Assembly: GCA_943349725.1 (NCBI GenBank)
Contig: CALQZP010000028.1
Coordinates: 1 to 12,533, forward strand
Direction of reading: 5' to 3'
Origin: Candidatus Nomurabacteria bacterium
GTDB taxonomy: Bacteria > Patescibacteriota > Minisyncoccia > Phycocordibacterales > UBA10002
DNA length: 12,533 bases
The notes beneath the pieces are model-generated. The model had not been told where the DNA came from and made no database searches. It saw nothing but the letters and a program-made list of their open reading frames with translations. Of this stretch, positions 1-7,140 are shown one piece after another (positions within the stretch are counted from its first letter, which is position 1; every line of letters begins with the position of its first letter). The position numbers and the translations under genes were made by a program.

Positions 1-1
1 T

Positions 2-2164
2 GAGCGATGTAAGACGTACAGCGTCATCGGCAGTGTGGACGAGCTACGCAAAAAAGGAGCCGAGCAGGTGACCAAGATTATTCTGCTTCGTCATGGCGAG
101 AGTGAGAAAAATGTGAAGCATATTCTGGACGATACGCCGGGCGTATTTCCGCTCACTCACGAGGGCAAGAAAAAGGCAAAAGAAGCCGCGGATTTTATCA
201 AAGCGCAGGGAAGTGTTAACGCTATTTACACCTCGCCCATTCGGCGTGCACAAGAGACGTCAGGTATTGTGGGTAGGGCGCTCGGTAAGGAGGTGGTGGT
301 TGATGAGCGATTTCGCGAGGTGGATAGCGGTAGTTGGGACGGAAAGAAAGAGGGAGATGTCGACCTGGAGCAGGAGCGCGGAGCGTATCGTGACCTCCCA
401 CCCGACGTCTACTACCGCACAAAACGCGGAACGACCGGTGAAAGCTGGGAAGAGGTGGAGAAACGTATGACCGAAGGTTTGTCGGACATTCTGCGGAAAC
501 ACACGGGAGAAACGGTAGTTATCGTGTCGCACGAAGGACCGCTTGTGTATCTCCTCAAGGCTATCGGCAATCTCACCTTGCTTGAAAGCGATTCGTATTT
601 CAGAAAGGAGCGTTTTGAAGAGTATGCTCGGCCGATAACGGTGTATGTGGATGCAGAAACAAAACAGGAGTTCAATATGCACCGCCCGTTTATTGATAAC
701 ATCGCACTTACCTGCGAGGTGTGTTTGAAGACGACCGGCGCGGGGCGAGGAATGATGCACCGCGTTTCCGAAGTGTTTGATTGTTGGTTTGAGTCGGGCT
801 CTATGCCCTATGGAGAGGCGCACTATCCGTTTGATAGGCAAAAGATTAACGCGCATGAAGCACCCTTTGACCCGGTAGGGACCGGCTGGTTCAAAAAGCC
901 GTCGGGTTTCCCCGCAGATTTTATCGCCGAAGGACTGGACCAAACGCGCGGATGGTTTTATTCAATGCTTTCGCTCGGTGCCGGTCTTTTTGGTAAGGCG
1001 CCGTACAAAGCGGTCGTGGTGAACGGCATCATTCTCGCCGAGAACGGCGCCAAGATGTCCAAGCGTCTCAAGAACTATCCCGACCCGCTTCTCGTGGTGG
1101 GGAAGTACGGTGCCGACAGTTTGCGCTACTACCTGCTCTCGTCTCCTGTTGTGCGCGGTGAAGACCTTCGTTTTTCCGAACACGGAGTTGATGAGGTGGC
1201 CAAGAAAGTGTTTGGCCGACTAGACAATGTCTTGCAATTTTATCTTCTCTACGCTTCTTCCCTAGAGCCTAGAGCCTATCACCTAAAGCCTAAACACGTT
1301 CTTGATATGTGGATTGTTGCACGGCTGAATCAACTTATTGCCGATGTCACGAAATCCCTTGAAAAATATGAGCTTGATAAGGCAACACGGCCAATAGGGG
1401 AGTTTGTGGACGACCTTTCCACGTGGTACCTGCGCCGTTCCCGTGAACGCATTAAGTCGGAAAATCTTGATGAGAAAGAACAGGCGCTCGGCACACTTCG
1501 CCATGTGCTTTTGGAGCTCGCAAAAGTCATGGCACCGTTTGCGCCGTTCTTCGCGGAATACCTCTATAAGAATATAGAATATGGAATAGGGAATACAGAA
1601 ACAGAAACTACAAGCGTACATATGGAGAGCTGGCCGAATGCGGAGAAAGTGGACACTGATATATTAGCTGGAATGAGTTTTGTGCGGTCGTTTGCTTCTA
1701 TGGCGCTGATGCAACGTGCTGAATACAAGATAAAAGTGCGCCAGCCGTTGTTATCCATTAAACACAGTGGGAAAGAACCCACTAAACATTGGAGTGAATT
1801 GGTAGAGATTCTCAAGGATGAAGTAAATGTAAAGGAAGTTGTATTTGATAGCACAATGGGACAGGATGACCCTCCCGTAAAATTGGACACCACGATGACG
1901 CTTGAACTCAAAGAAGAGGGAATGTTTCGTGAGCTTGCACGATTTGTACAGGAAATGCGCAAAAAGAACGGACTCAAAGCCGGTGAAGCGGTCACGCTTC
2001 TTGTGGGAGCACAAGGTCCTTCTCGGCGGTTCATTGAACAGCACGAACAGGAACTCTCGCGTATTGCCTCACTCAAAAATATCGAGATACAGGACTCCCT
2101 TGAAGGGGGAGAGACATTTACCGCCGACGAACTTTCGGTGCAAATTTCTCTTTCTCGTGACTAA
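2..2164 (+). CDS. ileS: Isoleucyl-tRNA synthetase, 3' part, with an internal histidine-phosphatase domain
   Basis: This enzyme charges tRNA-Ile with isoleucine in the cytoplasm. The reading frame is already open at base 2, so the 5' part (HIGH motif, editing domain) lies outside the window and no true start is visible. Numbering from base 2, residues 1-18 (ERCKTYSVIGSVDELRKK) match the IGS-x-x-EL segment known just before the HRPYID motif of class I IleRS. That motif (MHRPFIDNIAL) comes only about 205 residues later, after a complete histidine-phosphatase domain. Then follow DCWFESGSMPYGEAHYPF, FIAEGLDQTRGWFYS, the KMSKR loop (about residues 351-355), and an anticodon-binding helical domain with the WYLRRSRERIK motif. 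The C-terminal region ends SLSRD. Two loops (about 1260-1300 and 1570-1610) are built from low-complexity repeated words. The hydrolase gene follows after 11 bases, probably in one operon. Synthetase identity is certain. Confidence 0.96.
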   Translation, partial: ERCKTYSVIGSVDELRKKGAEQVTKIILLRHGESEKNVKHILDDTPGVFPLTHEGKKKAKEAADFIKAQGSVNAIYTSPIRRAQETSGIVGRALGKEVVVDERFREVDSGSWDGKKEGDVDLEQERGAYRDLPPDVYYRTKRGTTGESWEEVEKRMTEGLSDILRKHTGETVVIVSHEGPLVYLLKAIGNLTLLESDSYFRKERFEEYARPITVYVDAETKQEFNMHRPFIDNIALTCEVCLKTTGAGRGMMHRVSEVFDCWFESGSMPYGEAHYPFDRQKINAHEAPFDPVGTGWFKKPSGFPADFIAEGLDQTRGWFYSMLSLGAGLFGKAPYKAVVVNGIILAENGAKMSKRLKNYPDPLLVVGKYGADSLRYYLLSSPVVRGEDLRFSEHGVDEVAKKVFGRLDNVLQFYLLYASSLEPRAYHLKPKHVLDMWIVARLNQLIADVTKSLEKYELDKATRPIGEFVDDLSTWYLRRSRERIKSENLDEKEQALGTLRHVLLELAKVMAPFAPFFAEYLYKNIEYGIGNTETETTSVHMESWPNAEKVDTDILAGMSFVRSFASMALMQRAEYKIKVRQPLLSIKHSGKEPTKHWSELVEILKDEVNVKEVVFDSTMGQDDPPVKLDTTMTLELKEEGMFRELARFVQEMRKKNGLKAGEAVTLLVGAQGPSRRFIEQHEQELSRIASLKNIEIQDSLEGGETFTADELSVQISLSRD
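68..665 (+). other. Histidine phosphatase (phosphoglycerate mutase-like) domain nested in IleRS
   Basis: About 200 residues inside the ileS frame form a full branch-1 histidine phosphatase. Visible motifs are the LLRHGES catalytic loop (nucleophilic His, codon at 92-94), SPIRRAQET with the phosphate-binding Arg, FREVDSGSWDG with the general acid Glu, and VVIVSHEGP with the second His. All core residues of the family are present, so the domain may be active. It begins near VTKIILLRH and ends near ITVYVDAETKQEF, between two parts of the synthetase core that are normally contiguous. The frame continues through both junctions without a stop. Its substrate cannot be told from the sequence; family members dephosphorylate sugar phosphates, nucleotides or proteins. 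Confidence 0.92.
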
Positions 2165-2175
2165 TTTTTAAGAGT

Positions 2176-2784
2176 ATGAAACGAGTTTTTCTCATACACG
2201 GATGGGAAGGGAAGCCGACCGGCAACTGGTTTCCCTATCTCTCACTTGAACTCAAGGCGAATGGTTTTGAGGTGAACGCTCCGCAGATGCCACACGCTGA
2301 TATCCCCAAGGTTTCGGAATGGCTCTCGTTTCTCAAGGACTATGTCGGGAAGCCCGACAAGGATACCTACTTTGTGGGGCACAGCCTTGGCTGTATCGCG
2401 ATTGCAAGGTTCCTTGAAACTCTTCCCGCTAAAACAAAAATCGGTGGCGCGGTTTTCGTGGCTGGATTTTCGGGTAGAATTGATGTGCCGGAGATTAGCG
2501 AATTCTACTCGCTCCCGTTTGCCCCAGAGAAAGCTAAAGTACACTCCGATAATTTCGTCATGATTTTTTCCGACAATGACGACTATGTGCCGATGGATCC
2601 CGTTAGAGGCCGCGAGGGCTCGCAGCGACCCTCTGCCTCTAACGGGATGGAGAAATCTCTGGAAATGGCGAAGCAGTTTGGCGCCAAAACTATCCTTGAG
2701 CGAGGGAAGGGACACTTTCAAGCAAACCAAGGAGTAACAGCACTTCCGTCTGCTCTCTCCGCACTGCTCAAAATGTCTTCTTAA
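2176..2784 (+). CDS. RBBP9/YdeN-type small alpha/beta serine hydrolase with a palindromic insert
   Basis: A 202-residue single-domain alpha/beta hydrolase. The N-terminus MKRVFLIHGWEG gives the first beta strand and oxyanion HG turn. GHSLG (residues 68-72) is the nucleophile elbow with Ser70. FSDNDDYVP carries the probable catalytic acid Asp135. GKGHF carries the catalytic His180. This matches the small serine hydrolases related to human RBBP9 and Bacillus YdeN; the substrate is unknown. Residues 142-157 lie between the acid loop and the next helix (MEKSLEMAKQFGA), where relatives normally run directly into that helix. The 48 bases encoding them form a near-complete hairpin (see the repeat entry). 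The gene starts 11 bases after ileS and is probably cotranscribed. No strong ribosome binding site is seen. Confidence 0.88.
   Translation: MKRVFLIHGWEGKPTGNWFPYLSLELKANGFEVNAPQMPHADIPKVSEWLSFLKDYVGKPDKDTYFVGHSLGCIAIARFLETLPAKTKIGGAVFVAGFSGRIDVPEISEFYSLPFAPEKAKVHSDNFVMIFSDNDDYVPMDPVRGREGSQRPSASNGMEKSLEMAKQFGAKTILERGKGHFQANQGVTALPSALSALLKMSS
2597..2648. repeat. In-frame palindromic element inside the hydrolase gene
   Basis: Perfect 14-bp inverted arms lie at 2597-2610 and 2635-2648, around a 24-base loop that contains a further GAGGG/CCCTC pair (2614-2618 with 2629-2633). The core from CCC (2599) to GGG (2646) is 48 bases, exactly 16 codons, in phase with the gene. It encodes a polar loop rich in Arg, Gly and Ser. 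It resembles in principle the Rickettsia palindromic elements that insert in frame into genes; no sequence identity to those is claimed. Confidence 0.85.
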
Positions 2785-2820
2785 TTTTTTGCTACTTACT
2801 ACTAACTACGTACTACTTAC
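2785..2820. repeat. Short-word low-complexity spacer before recO
   Basis: The gap between the hydrolase stop and recO consists of degenerate repeats of a CTACTTACTA-like word running up to the TTG start codon. It leaves no room for a Shine-Dalgarno sequence. Confidence 0.6.
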
Positions 2821-3414
2821 TTGTCTTATCACCTCTACCACACTGACGCACTCATCCTCGGCGGGAACCCGAGCGGGGAAGGAAGCAAGACCATCACGCT
2901 CTTTACGCGTGAGATGGGTCTCCTTTCCGCAACCGCTCAGAGCGTGCGCGAAGAGCGGTCGAAACTGCGCTATGGTTTACAGGATTTTTCGTATGCGCAC
3001 GTGACGCTCGTGCGCGGGAAGGAGTACTGGCGAATTGTCGGAGCCGAGCTCACCCATAACCTCGGGGATGAGTGCGGGGGCGGGGGAGCGTCTATCCGAA
3101 TGACCGGAAGAATTTGCAAACTACTCAAACGACTTCTCGCGGGGGAGGAAAAAAACGAACCGCTCTTTGTCGCCGTCACCGAAGGGCTCCAGTGCATAAG
3201 AGAGAAGAAAGATGCAGGACTGCTTGAGGGGGCAGAAATCGTGCTGGTACTTCGCATTCTTTTTCTCCTTGGCTATCTCGCGCCGAGAAATGAGTTTGAC
3301 CCATTCCTCTCCCACGCGGGACTGTGGGACGAAACGACCCTTTCACAAGCACTTCTTTTTCGCACGCTGGCGATATCGGAAATCAACAATTCACTGCAGC
3401 AAAGCCAACTTTAA
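2821..3414 (+). CDS. recO: DNA repair protein RecO
   Basis: RecO binds single-stranded DNA and works with RecR to load RecA at gaps in the RecF pathway. The 197-residue product begins MSYHLYHTDALILGG and continues EGSKTITLFTREMGLLSATAQSVREERSKLRYGLQDFSYAHVTLVRG in two blocks. This is the RecO N-terminal OB-fold signature (tEaiiL, E-x-x-x-x-x-T-x-F-T-x-x-x-G, KSkLr.gLqpf). The remainder is the helical C-terminal domain ending SLQQSQL. The family is usually about 230-260 residues, so this is short, and the zinc-finger cysteine motif of many RecO proteins is absent. The frame opens after a stop at 2803-2805, and TTG at 2821 is the only sensible start. It is probably the last gene of the ileS-hydrolase-recO run. 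Confidence 0.88.
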   Translation: MSYHLYHTDALILGGNPSGEGSKTITLFTREMGLLSATAQSVREERSKLRYGLQDFSYAHVTLVRGKEYWRIVGAELTHNLGDECGGGGASIRMTGRICKLLKRLLAGEEKNEPLFVAVTEGLQCIREKKDAGLLEGAEIVLVLRILFLLGYLAPRNEFDPFLSHAGLWDETTLSQALLFRTLAISEINNSLQQSQL

Positions 3415-3417
3415 GTA

Positions 3418-3550
3418 AATCCTAAAAACGAAATCCGAAATCCTAAACAAAATCTAAATCTAAAACACAAATTAGTAAACAGAGACAAGGGTTATAGTTT
3501 TGTTTTTTGGGTTTTGTTTAGGTTTTAGACATTAGAATTTAGAGTTTCTT
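3418..3550. repeat. AT-rich word-repeat hairpin spacer
   Basis: The left half repeats words of the CCTAAA / CGAAATC / TCTAAA type. The right half is roughly their reverse complement. An exact 11-bp arm pair CCTAAACAAAA (3442-3452) and TTTTGTTTAGG (3512-3522) is visible. It contains no gene. It separates recO from the next promoter and could act as a transcript end, although it lacks a classical GC-rich terminator stem. Confidence 0.65.
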
Positions 3551-3553
3551 TTG

Positions 3554-3562
3554 TGGTATACT
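3554..3562 (+). promoter_or_regulatory. Extended -10 promoter of the membrane protein gene
   Basis: TATACT (3557-3562) is preceded by TGG, giving an extended -10 (TGnTATACT). The ATG lies eight bases after it at 3571. Transcription would start at or next to the ATG, giving a leaderless or nearly leaderless mRNA. No good -35 is seen. Confidence 0.55.
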
Positions 3563-3570
3563 AGCCCATT

Positions 3571-5523
3571 ATGTCTCTCCCTGAGGATAACAAGCCTCAA
3601 AAACAGCGCCCAAGCAGTCTTGAAAGTCTGGAACATCGGTTGTATTCGCGAGTACCCCCTCCGCTTCGACATGACGAGGAGTTTATCGGGGAGGAGAAGC
3701 ATATCCGCATTGCTCCCGGGTGGACTTCCGAAGCCGAGCGAGAACATGGGACTTTTTACACCTTACTTTCAGCAACTATGCCGTGGCTCAAAGGATTTCT
3801 CATAGCGTCCATTATTTTCTTTCTTTTTGCGGCCGGCATCGCTTTTTTTGGCTTCTTTCGCGGGGGTAACACGGTGTCTCCGCAGAATATCTCCATCAAC
3901 GTAGTGGGGCCGGTCGGTACGGGAGCGGGAGAGGAGGTCCCTCTTGAGATTTCGGTCGGTAACGACAACGCGATTGACCTTGATTCGGTTTCACTCCTCG
4001 TAGAGTTTCCTGACGGCACCAAGAAGCCAGGCGAACTTTCGGAGGCGCTTTTGCGGTACCGCGACACACTCGGCCCGCTTCCTGCGGGAAAGCACATAGC
4101 ACGAAATCTTTCGTTTGTTCCGTTTGGAGAGGAAGGGGAGACAAAGACGGTGACGGTAACCGCGGAATACCGCCCAAAGGATTCCAACGCTATCTTTTCA
4201 AAAAAGACCACCTATGATTTCCTCGTGAGCTCGGCTCCTGTTACCCTTACTCTCGGTATTCCCAAAGAAGTAAACTCCGACCAGGACTTTGAGATGAACG
4301 TCACCATCTCCTCAAACGCAAGTGCCGTTCAGGAAGGATTGCTGGTCAAAGCGCAGTACCCATTTGGATTTCAATTTGTGGAGAGCGAGCCGGCACCCTC
4401 GTTCGGTAAAGATGCCTGGTTTATCGGAGACCTTCAGCCAAAGGGCAAACGGAGCATCATCATCAAAGGTAAGATTCAGGCCACGGAGGAAACCGAGCGT
4501 ACGTTTCGTTTTGCGGTAGGTGCTCAAAGTGCTAAAGACGAGAAACAATTGGGAACTGTCTTTATCACAGAAGCCCCCACGGTTGCGATACGGAGGCCTT
4601 TCCTCACGCTTGACCTTCTCGTGAACGGTGGAAAAGGAAAGACGTTCATTGGGAGGAGCGGCCAAACCGTTCGCGCGGATGTGGTGTGGGGTAACAACCT
4701 GCCTGTAAAAATCGCCGACCTTGAGCTCACCGCGACACTCAAGGGTACTATCTATAATCAAGGGTCGGTATCGGCCACAGGAGGATTTTATGATTCAAAC
4801 ACAGGTACCGTGCTCTGGAACAAACAAAAGACTGCGAGGTTCGGTGTGGTTGAACCCGGCGAGAACGGGACTCTAAGTTTTAGTTTTATGGTGCTTCCCG
4901 TGGCGACCGACCCCGCTTCTTTTAAGAATCCTGAACTGACCATTGAAGTAACGGCGAAAGGGAAGCGACTTGATGAGCAGGGGTTGTATCAGAATGTCAC
5001 TTCATCGGTGATGAAAGAACTCAAGATTTCTACAGCGCTCGCACTCTCTTCTCGCCTGCTTCACGACGAGGGACCGTTCGGAAACACCGGTTCCATTCCA
5101 CCTAAGGCCGAAGAGGAGACCACCTACACGGTGGTGTGGGCGCTCTCAAACACTTCCAATGGGGTTGCGAACGCTAACATTTCGGCCGTGCTTCCATCCT
5201 ACGTCAAATGGCTCGGTCACGTTGAACCCGTTTCCGAAGACCTTACCTATAGTCCGGTAGGCGGGGAGCTTGTGTGGAAAGCGGGGGAGGTGGAGTCGGG
5301 GGTGGGAGTAGGCGCGCCTCCGCGTGAAGTGTCATTCCAGGTTTCCATTACACCAAGTCAGACGCAGGTAGGGACCAGCCCCACGCTTATCGGCGAGACG
5401 ACGGCGAAAGGCACCGATAGGTTTACGGGCATGGAAGTAGTGAGCAATTCAAAACAGGCACTTACCACGGGGCTCCTTAGCGATTCCGGTTCCAGCGCGA
5501 AAAGCGGGAAGGTGGCTCCGTAG
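3571..5523 (+). CDS. Membrane-anchored protein with large beta-rich extracellular region
   Basis: I do not recognise a named family. The 650 residues show a charged cytoplasmic N-terminus of about 72 residues (with YSRVPPPLRHDEEFIGEE) and one hydrophobic segment, about residues 74-96 (GFLIASIIFFLFAAGIAFFGFF). The remaining roughly 550 residues are predicted to be outside the cell. This part is rich in Thr, Ser, Val and Gly in alternating beta patterns, with repeated stretches such as VPLEISVGNDN, DFEMNVTISSNAS, VRADVVWGNNLP and TYTVVWALSNTSNGVANANISAVLP. These resemble DUF11/CARDB-like immunoglobulin-type surface repeats. The C-terminus is a Ser/Gly/Lys tail without a second membrane segment. 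A surface or envelope structural role is inferred only. It has its own promoter and sits between hairpin spacers, so it is probably monocistronic. Confidence 0.8.
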   Translation: MSLPEDNKPQKQRPSSLESLEHRLYSRVPPPLRHDEEFIGEEKHIRIAPGWTSEAEREHGTFYTLLSATMPWLKGFLIASIIFFLFAAGIAFFGFFRGGNTVSPQNISINVVGPVGTGAGEEVPLEISVGNDNAIDLDSVSLLVEFPDGTKKPGELSEALLRYRDTLGPLPAGKHIARNLSFVPFGEEGETKTVTVTAEYRPKDSNAIFSKKTTYDFLVSSAPVTLTLGIPKEVNSDQDFEMNVTISSNASAVQEGLLVKAQYPFGFQFVESEPAPSFGKDAWFIGDLQPKGKRSIIIKGKIQATEETERTFRFAVGAQSAKDEKQLGTVFITEAPTVAIRRPFLTLDLLVNGGKGKTFIGRSGQTVRADVVWGNNLPVKIADLELTATLKGTIYNQGSVSATGGFYDSNTGTVLWNKQKTARFGVVEPGENGTLSFSFMVLPVATDPASFKNPELTIEVTAKGKRLDEQGLYQNVTSSVMKELKISTALALSSRLLHDEGPFGNTGSIPPKAEEETTYTVVWALSNTSNGVANANISAVLPSYVKWLGHVEPVSEDLTYSPVGGELVWKAGEVESGVGVGAPPREVSFQVSITPSQTQVGTSPTLIGETTAKGTDRFTGMEVVSNSKQALTTGLLSDSGSSAKSGKVAP

Positions 5524-5528
5524 CTACA

Positions 5529-5618
5529 CGACACTAATGACACGAATATAAGAACGAATGACACGAATGAAGTCGTCATTATTAGTGTCATTCGCTCCCC
5601 ATTCGTAGATTAGTGTCG
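5529..5618. repeat. Nested hairpin spacer between the membrane protein gene and glyS
   Basis: Words of the GACACGAAT / ACACTAAT type recur. Outer arms CGACACTAAT (5529-5538) and ATTAGTGTCG (5609-5618) are perfect. Inner arms CGAATGACAC (5555-5564) and GTGTCATTCG (5585-5594) are also perfect. There is no T-tract, so a rho-independent terminator is not supported. It has the same style as the spacers at 3418-3550 and 10640-10725, but different words. Confidence 0.7.
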
Positions 5619-5625
5619 AGTCCGC

Positions 5626-5654
5626 TTTACTTTTTTACCAGATACCTCTTAAAT
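5626..5654 (+). promoter_or_regulatory. Possible glyS promoter
   Basis: TTTACT (5626-5631), a 17-base spacer and TTAAAT (5649-5654) end eight bases before the ATG at 5663. The spacing to the start codon equals that of the membrane protein gene, so a leaderless transcript is plausible. The match to consensus is weak. Confidence 0.35.
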
Positions 5655-5662
5655 GTAGCGAC

Positions 5663-7072
5663 ATGACCAAAGAACCCCAAGATAACCTAATGGAGAAAAT
5701 TGTGGCGCTGTGCAAGCGTCGCGGGTTTATCTATCCGAGTTTTGACATCTACGGTGGTCTTGCCGGGTTTTACGACTATGGACCCTACGGCCTCGCCCTC
5801 AAGAAAAATATAGAAAATTTGTGGTGGAAACAGTTTGTAACCGACAGAGAAGATGTCTTTGGTGTGGACACGGTGGAGGTGACCAAAAAAGAGGTTCTTG
5901 AGGCAAGCGGACACGTGGGAGGCTTCGCGGACCCCATGGTTACGTGTGAGAAATGCAAGAAACGATTTCGCGCAGACTCCCTCGACCAAGCTCGGGACAA
6001 GCAGGGAAAGTGCCCCGAATGCGGAGGTAAGCTGGGCGAACCGAAGCAGTTTAATATGATGCTTAAAACCCATGTGGGAGCGAGCGAAGACGACGCTTCA
6101 GTTGCGTATCTTCGCCCCGAGACCGCACAGGGCATTTTCACCAACTTCAAGAATGTCGTTGATTCGTTCCATCCCAAACTTTCGTTTGGTATCGCCCAAA
6201 TCGGGAAAGCATTCCGAAACGAAATCGCTCCTCGTGATTTCTTGTTTCGTGTTCGTGAGCTGGAACAAATGGAAGTTGAATATTTTGTGAAGGAAGGGGA
6301 GTGGAAGCCCGCCTTTGAAATGTGGAGGAAAGAAATACACTCATTTATAACCGCCATTGGCATTGACGGGAATAAGGTTTCGGAACTTGAGGTTGCAGAA
6401 GCCGACCGCGCGCACTATTCAAAACGCACCATTGATTTTGAATTCGAATTCCCATTTGGCCGAAAGGAATTATACGGCCTTGCATATCGCACGGATTACG
6501 ATTTAAAAAATCATGCTACTGCGAGCGGAGTTGATTTGTCGTATATGGACGAGGAGACCAAAGAAAAGATTGTTCCCCATGTGATAGAACCCTCTCTCGG
6601 GGTAGGGAGGAGTTTTCTTGCGGTTCTGCTTTCTGCCTATACCGAAGACGAGATGAACGGTGAAAAGAGAGTGTTCTTGAAGTTGAAGCCCGCGCTCGCT
6701 CCGATTACGGTTGCTGTATTCCCTTTGCTTAAAAATAAACCCGAACTTGTCGCAAAAGCTCGGGAAGTCTTCAATCTTTTACGTTCCACGTTTCGCGATA
6801 CGCGCTACACAGTTGCTTTTGACGACAACGGCAACATCGGCAAACGCTATCGCCGTCAGGACGAAATCGGTACGCCGTTTTGCGTGACCGTTGATTTTGA
6901 TACGATTGAAAAACCCGCCCAACCGGACGCTCGCCTGAATGACATAGTCGGGCAGGACTCCGGTCGTTCGGGCGGGGACCAGTCTGTCACCGTTCGCGAC
7001 CGCGATACCGGCAAGCAGGAGCGTGTGACAATTTCTGATTTGACTGAAAAAATTAAAAGTGTATTGTCCTAG
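5663..7072 (+). CDS. glyS: Glycyl-tRNA synthetase (class II, single-chain dimeric type) with a palindromic insert
   Basis: This enzyme attaches glycine to tRNA-Gly. It is the alpha2 (archaeal/eukaryotic-like) GlyRS, not the alpha2beta2 form. Seen in order: MEKIVALCKRRGFIYPSFDIYGG split by GLAGFYDYGPYG; VTKKEVLEASGHVGGFADP; a zinc-ribbon pair CEKC (95-98) and CPEC (117-120); RPETAQGIF (151-159); motif 2 around FRNEIAPRDFLFRVRELEQME (from 184); motif 3 PSLGVGRSFLAVL; and an anticodon-binding domain with the final block VTVRDRDTGKQERV. Length is 469 residues, normal for the family. Residues 418-438 interrupt the usual short link between the DFDTIE strand and the VTVRDRDT strand. The 63 bases encoding them form a hairpin element. 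The start at 5663 fits the leaderless pattern; ATG 5690 is an alternative. Confidence 0.95.
   Translation: MTKEPQDNLMEKIVALCKRRGFIYPSFDIYGGLAGFYDYGPYGLALKKNIENLWWKQFVTDREDVFGVDTVEVTKKEVLEASGHVGGFADPMVTCEKCKKRFRADSLDQARDKQGKCPECGGKLGEPKQFNMMLKTHVGASEDDASVAYLRPETAQGIFTNFKNVVDSFHPKLSFGIAQIGKAFRNEIAPRDFLFRVRELEQMEVEYFVKEGEWKPAFEMWRKEIHSFITAIGIDGNKVSELEVAEADRAHYSKRTIDFEFEFPFGRKELYGLAYRTDYDLKNHATASGVDLSYMDEETKEKIVPHVIEPSLGVGRSFLAVLLSAYTEDEMNGEKRVFLKLKPALAPITVAVFPLLKNKPELVAKAREVFNLLRSTFRDTRYTVAFDDNGNIGKRYRRQDEIGTPFCVTVDFDTIEKPAQPDARLNDIVGQDSGRSGGDQSVTVRDRDTGKQERVTISDLTEKIKSVLS
6914..6976. repeat. In-frame palindromic element inside glyS
   Basis: Outer arms CCCGCCC (6914-6920) and GGGCGGG (6970-6976) match, followed inward by ACCGGA (6922-6927) with TCCGGT (6959-6964), CCTG (6934-6937) with CAGG (6953-6956), and GAC (6941-6943) with GTC (6947-6949). 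The element is 63 bases, exactly 21 codons, in phase from a CCC codon to a GGG codon. It falls in the anticodon-binding domain, between strands that relatives join by a short turn. Confidence 0.8.
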
Positions 7073-7140
7073 CTAGAATCGGGACCTGCGTCTGTCAAAA
7101 GTTGGCTGGCGTTTTGGTCGCTGGAATTGGAGCATGAATA

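Noticed and set aside
260..943. 227-codon minus-strand frame opposite ileS
   Set aside because: It is antisense to the clear phosphatase and synthetase coding sequence and has no recognisable motif.
5529..5618. Intrinsic terminator after the membrane protein gene
   Set aside because: The stems are clear but AT-rich and have no T-tract, so only a hairpin spacer is supported.
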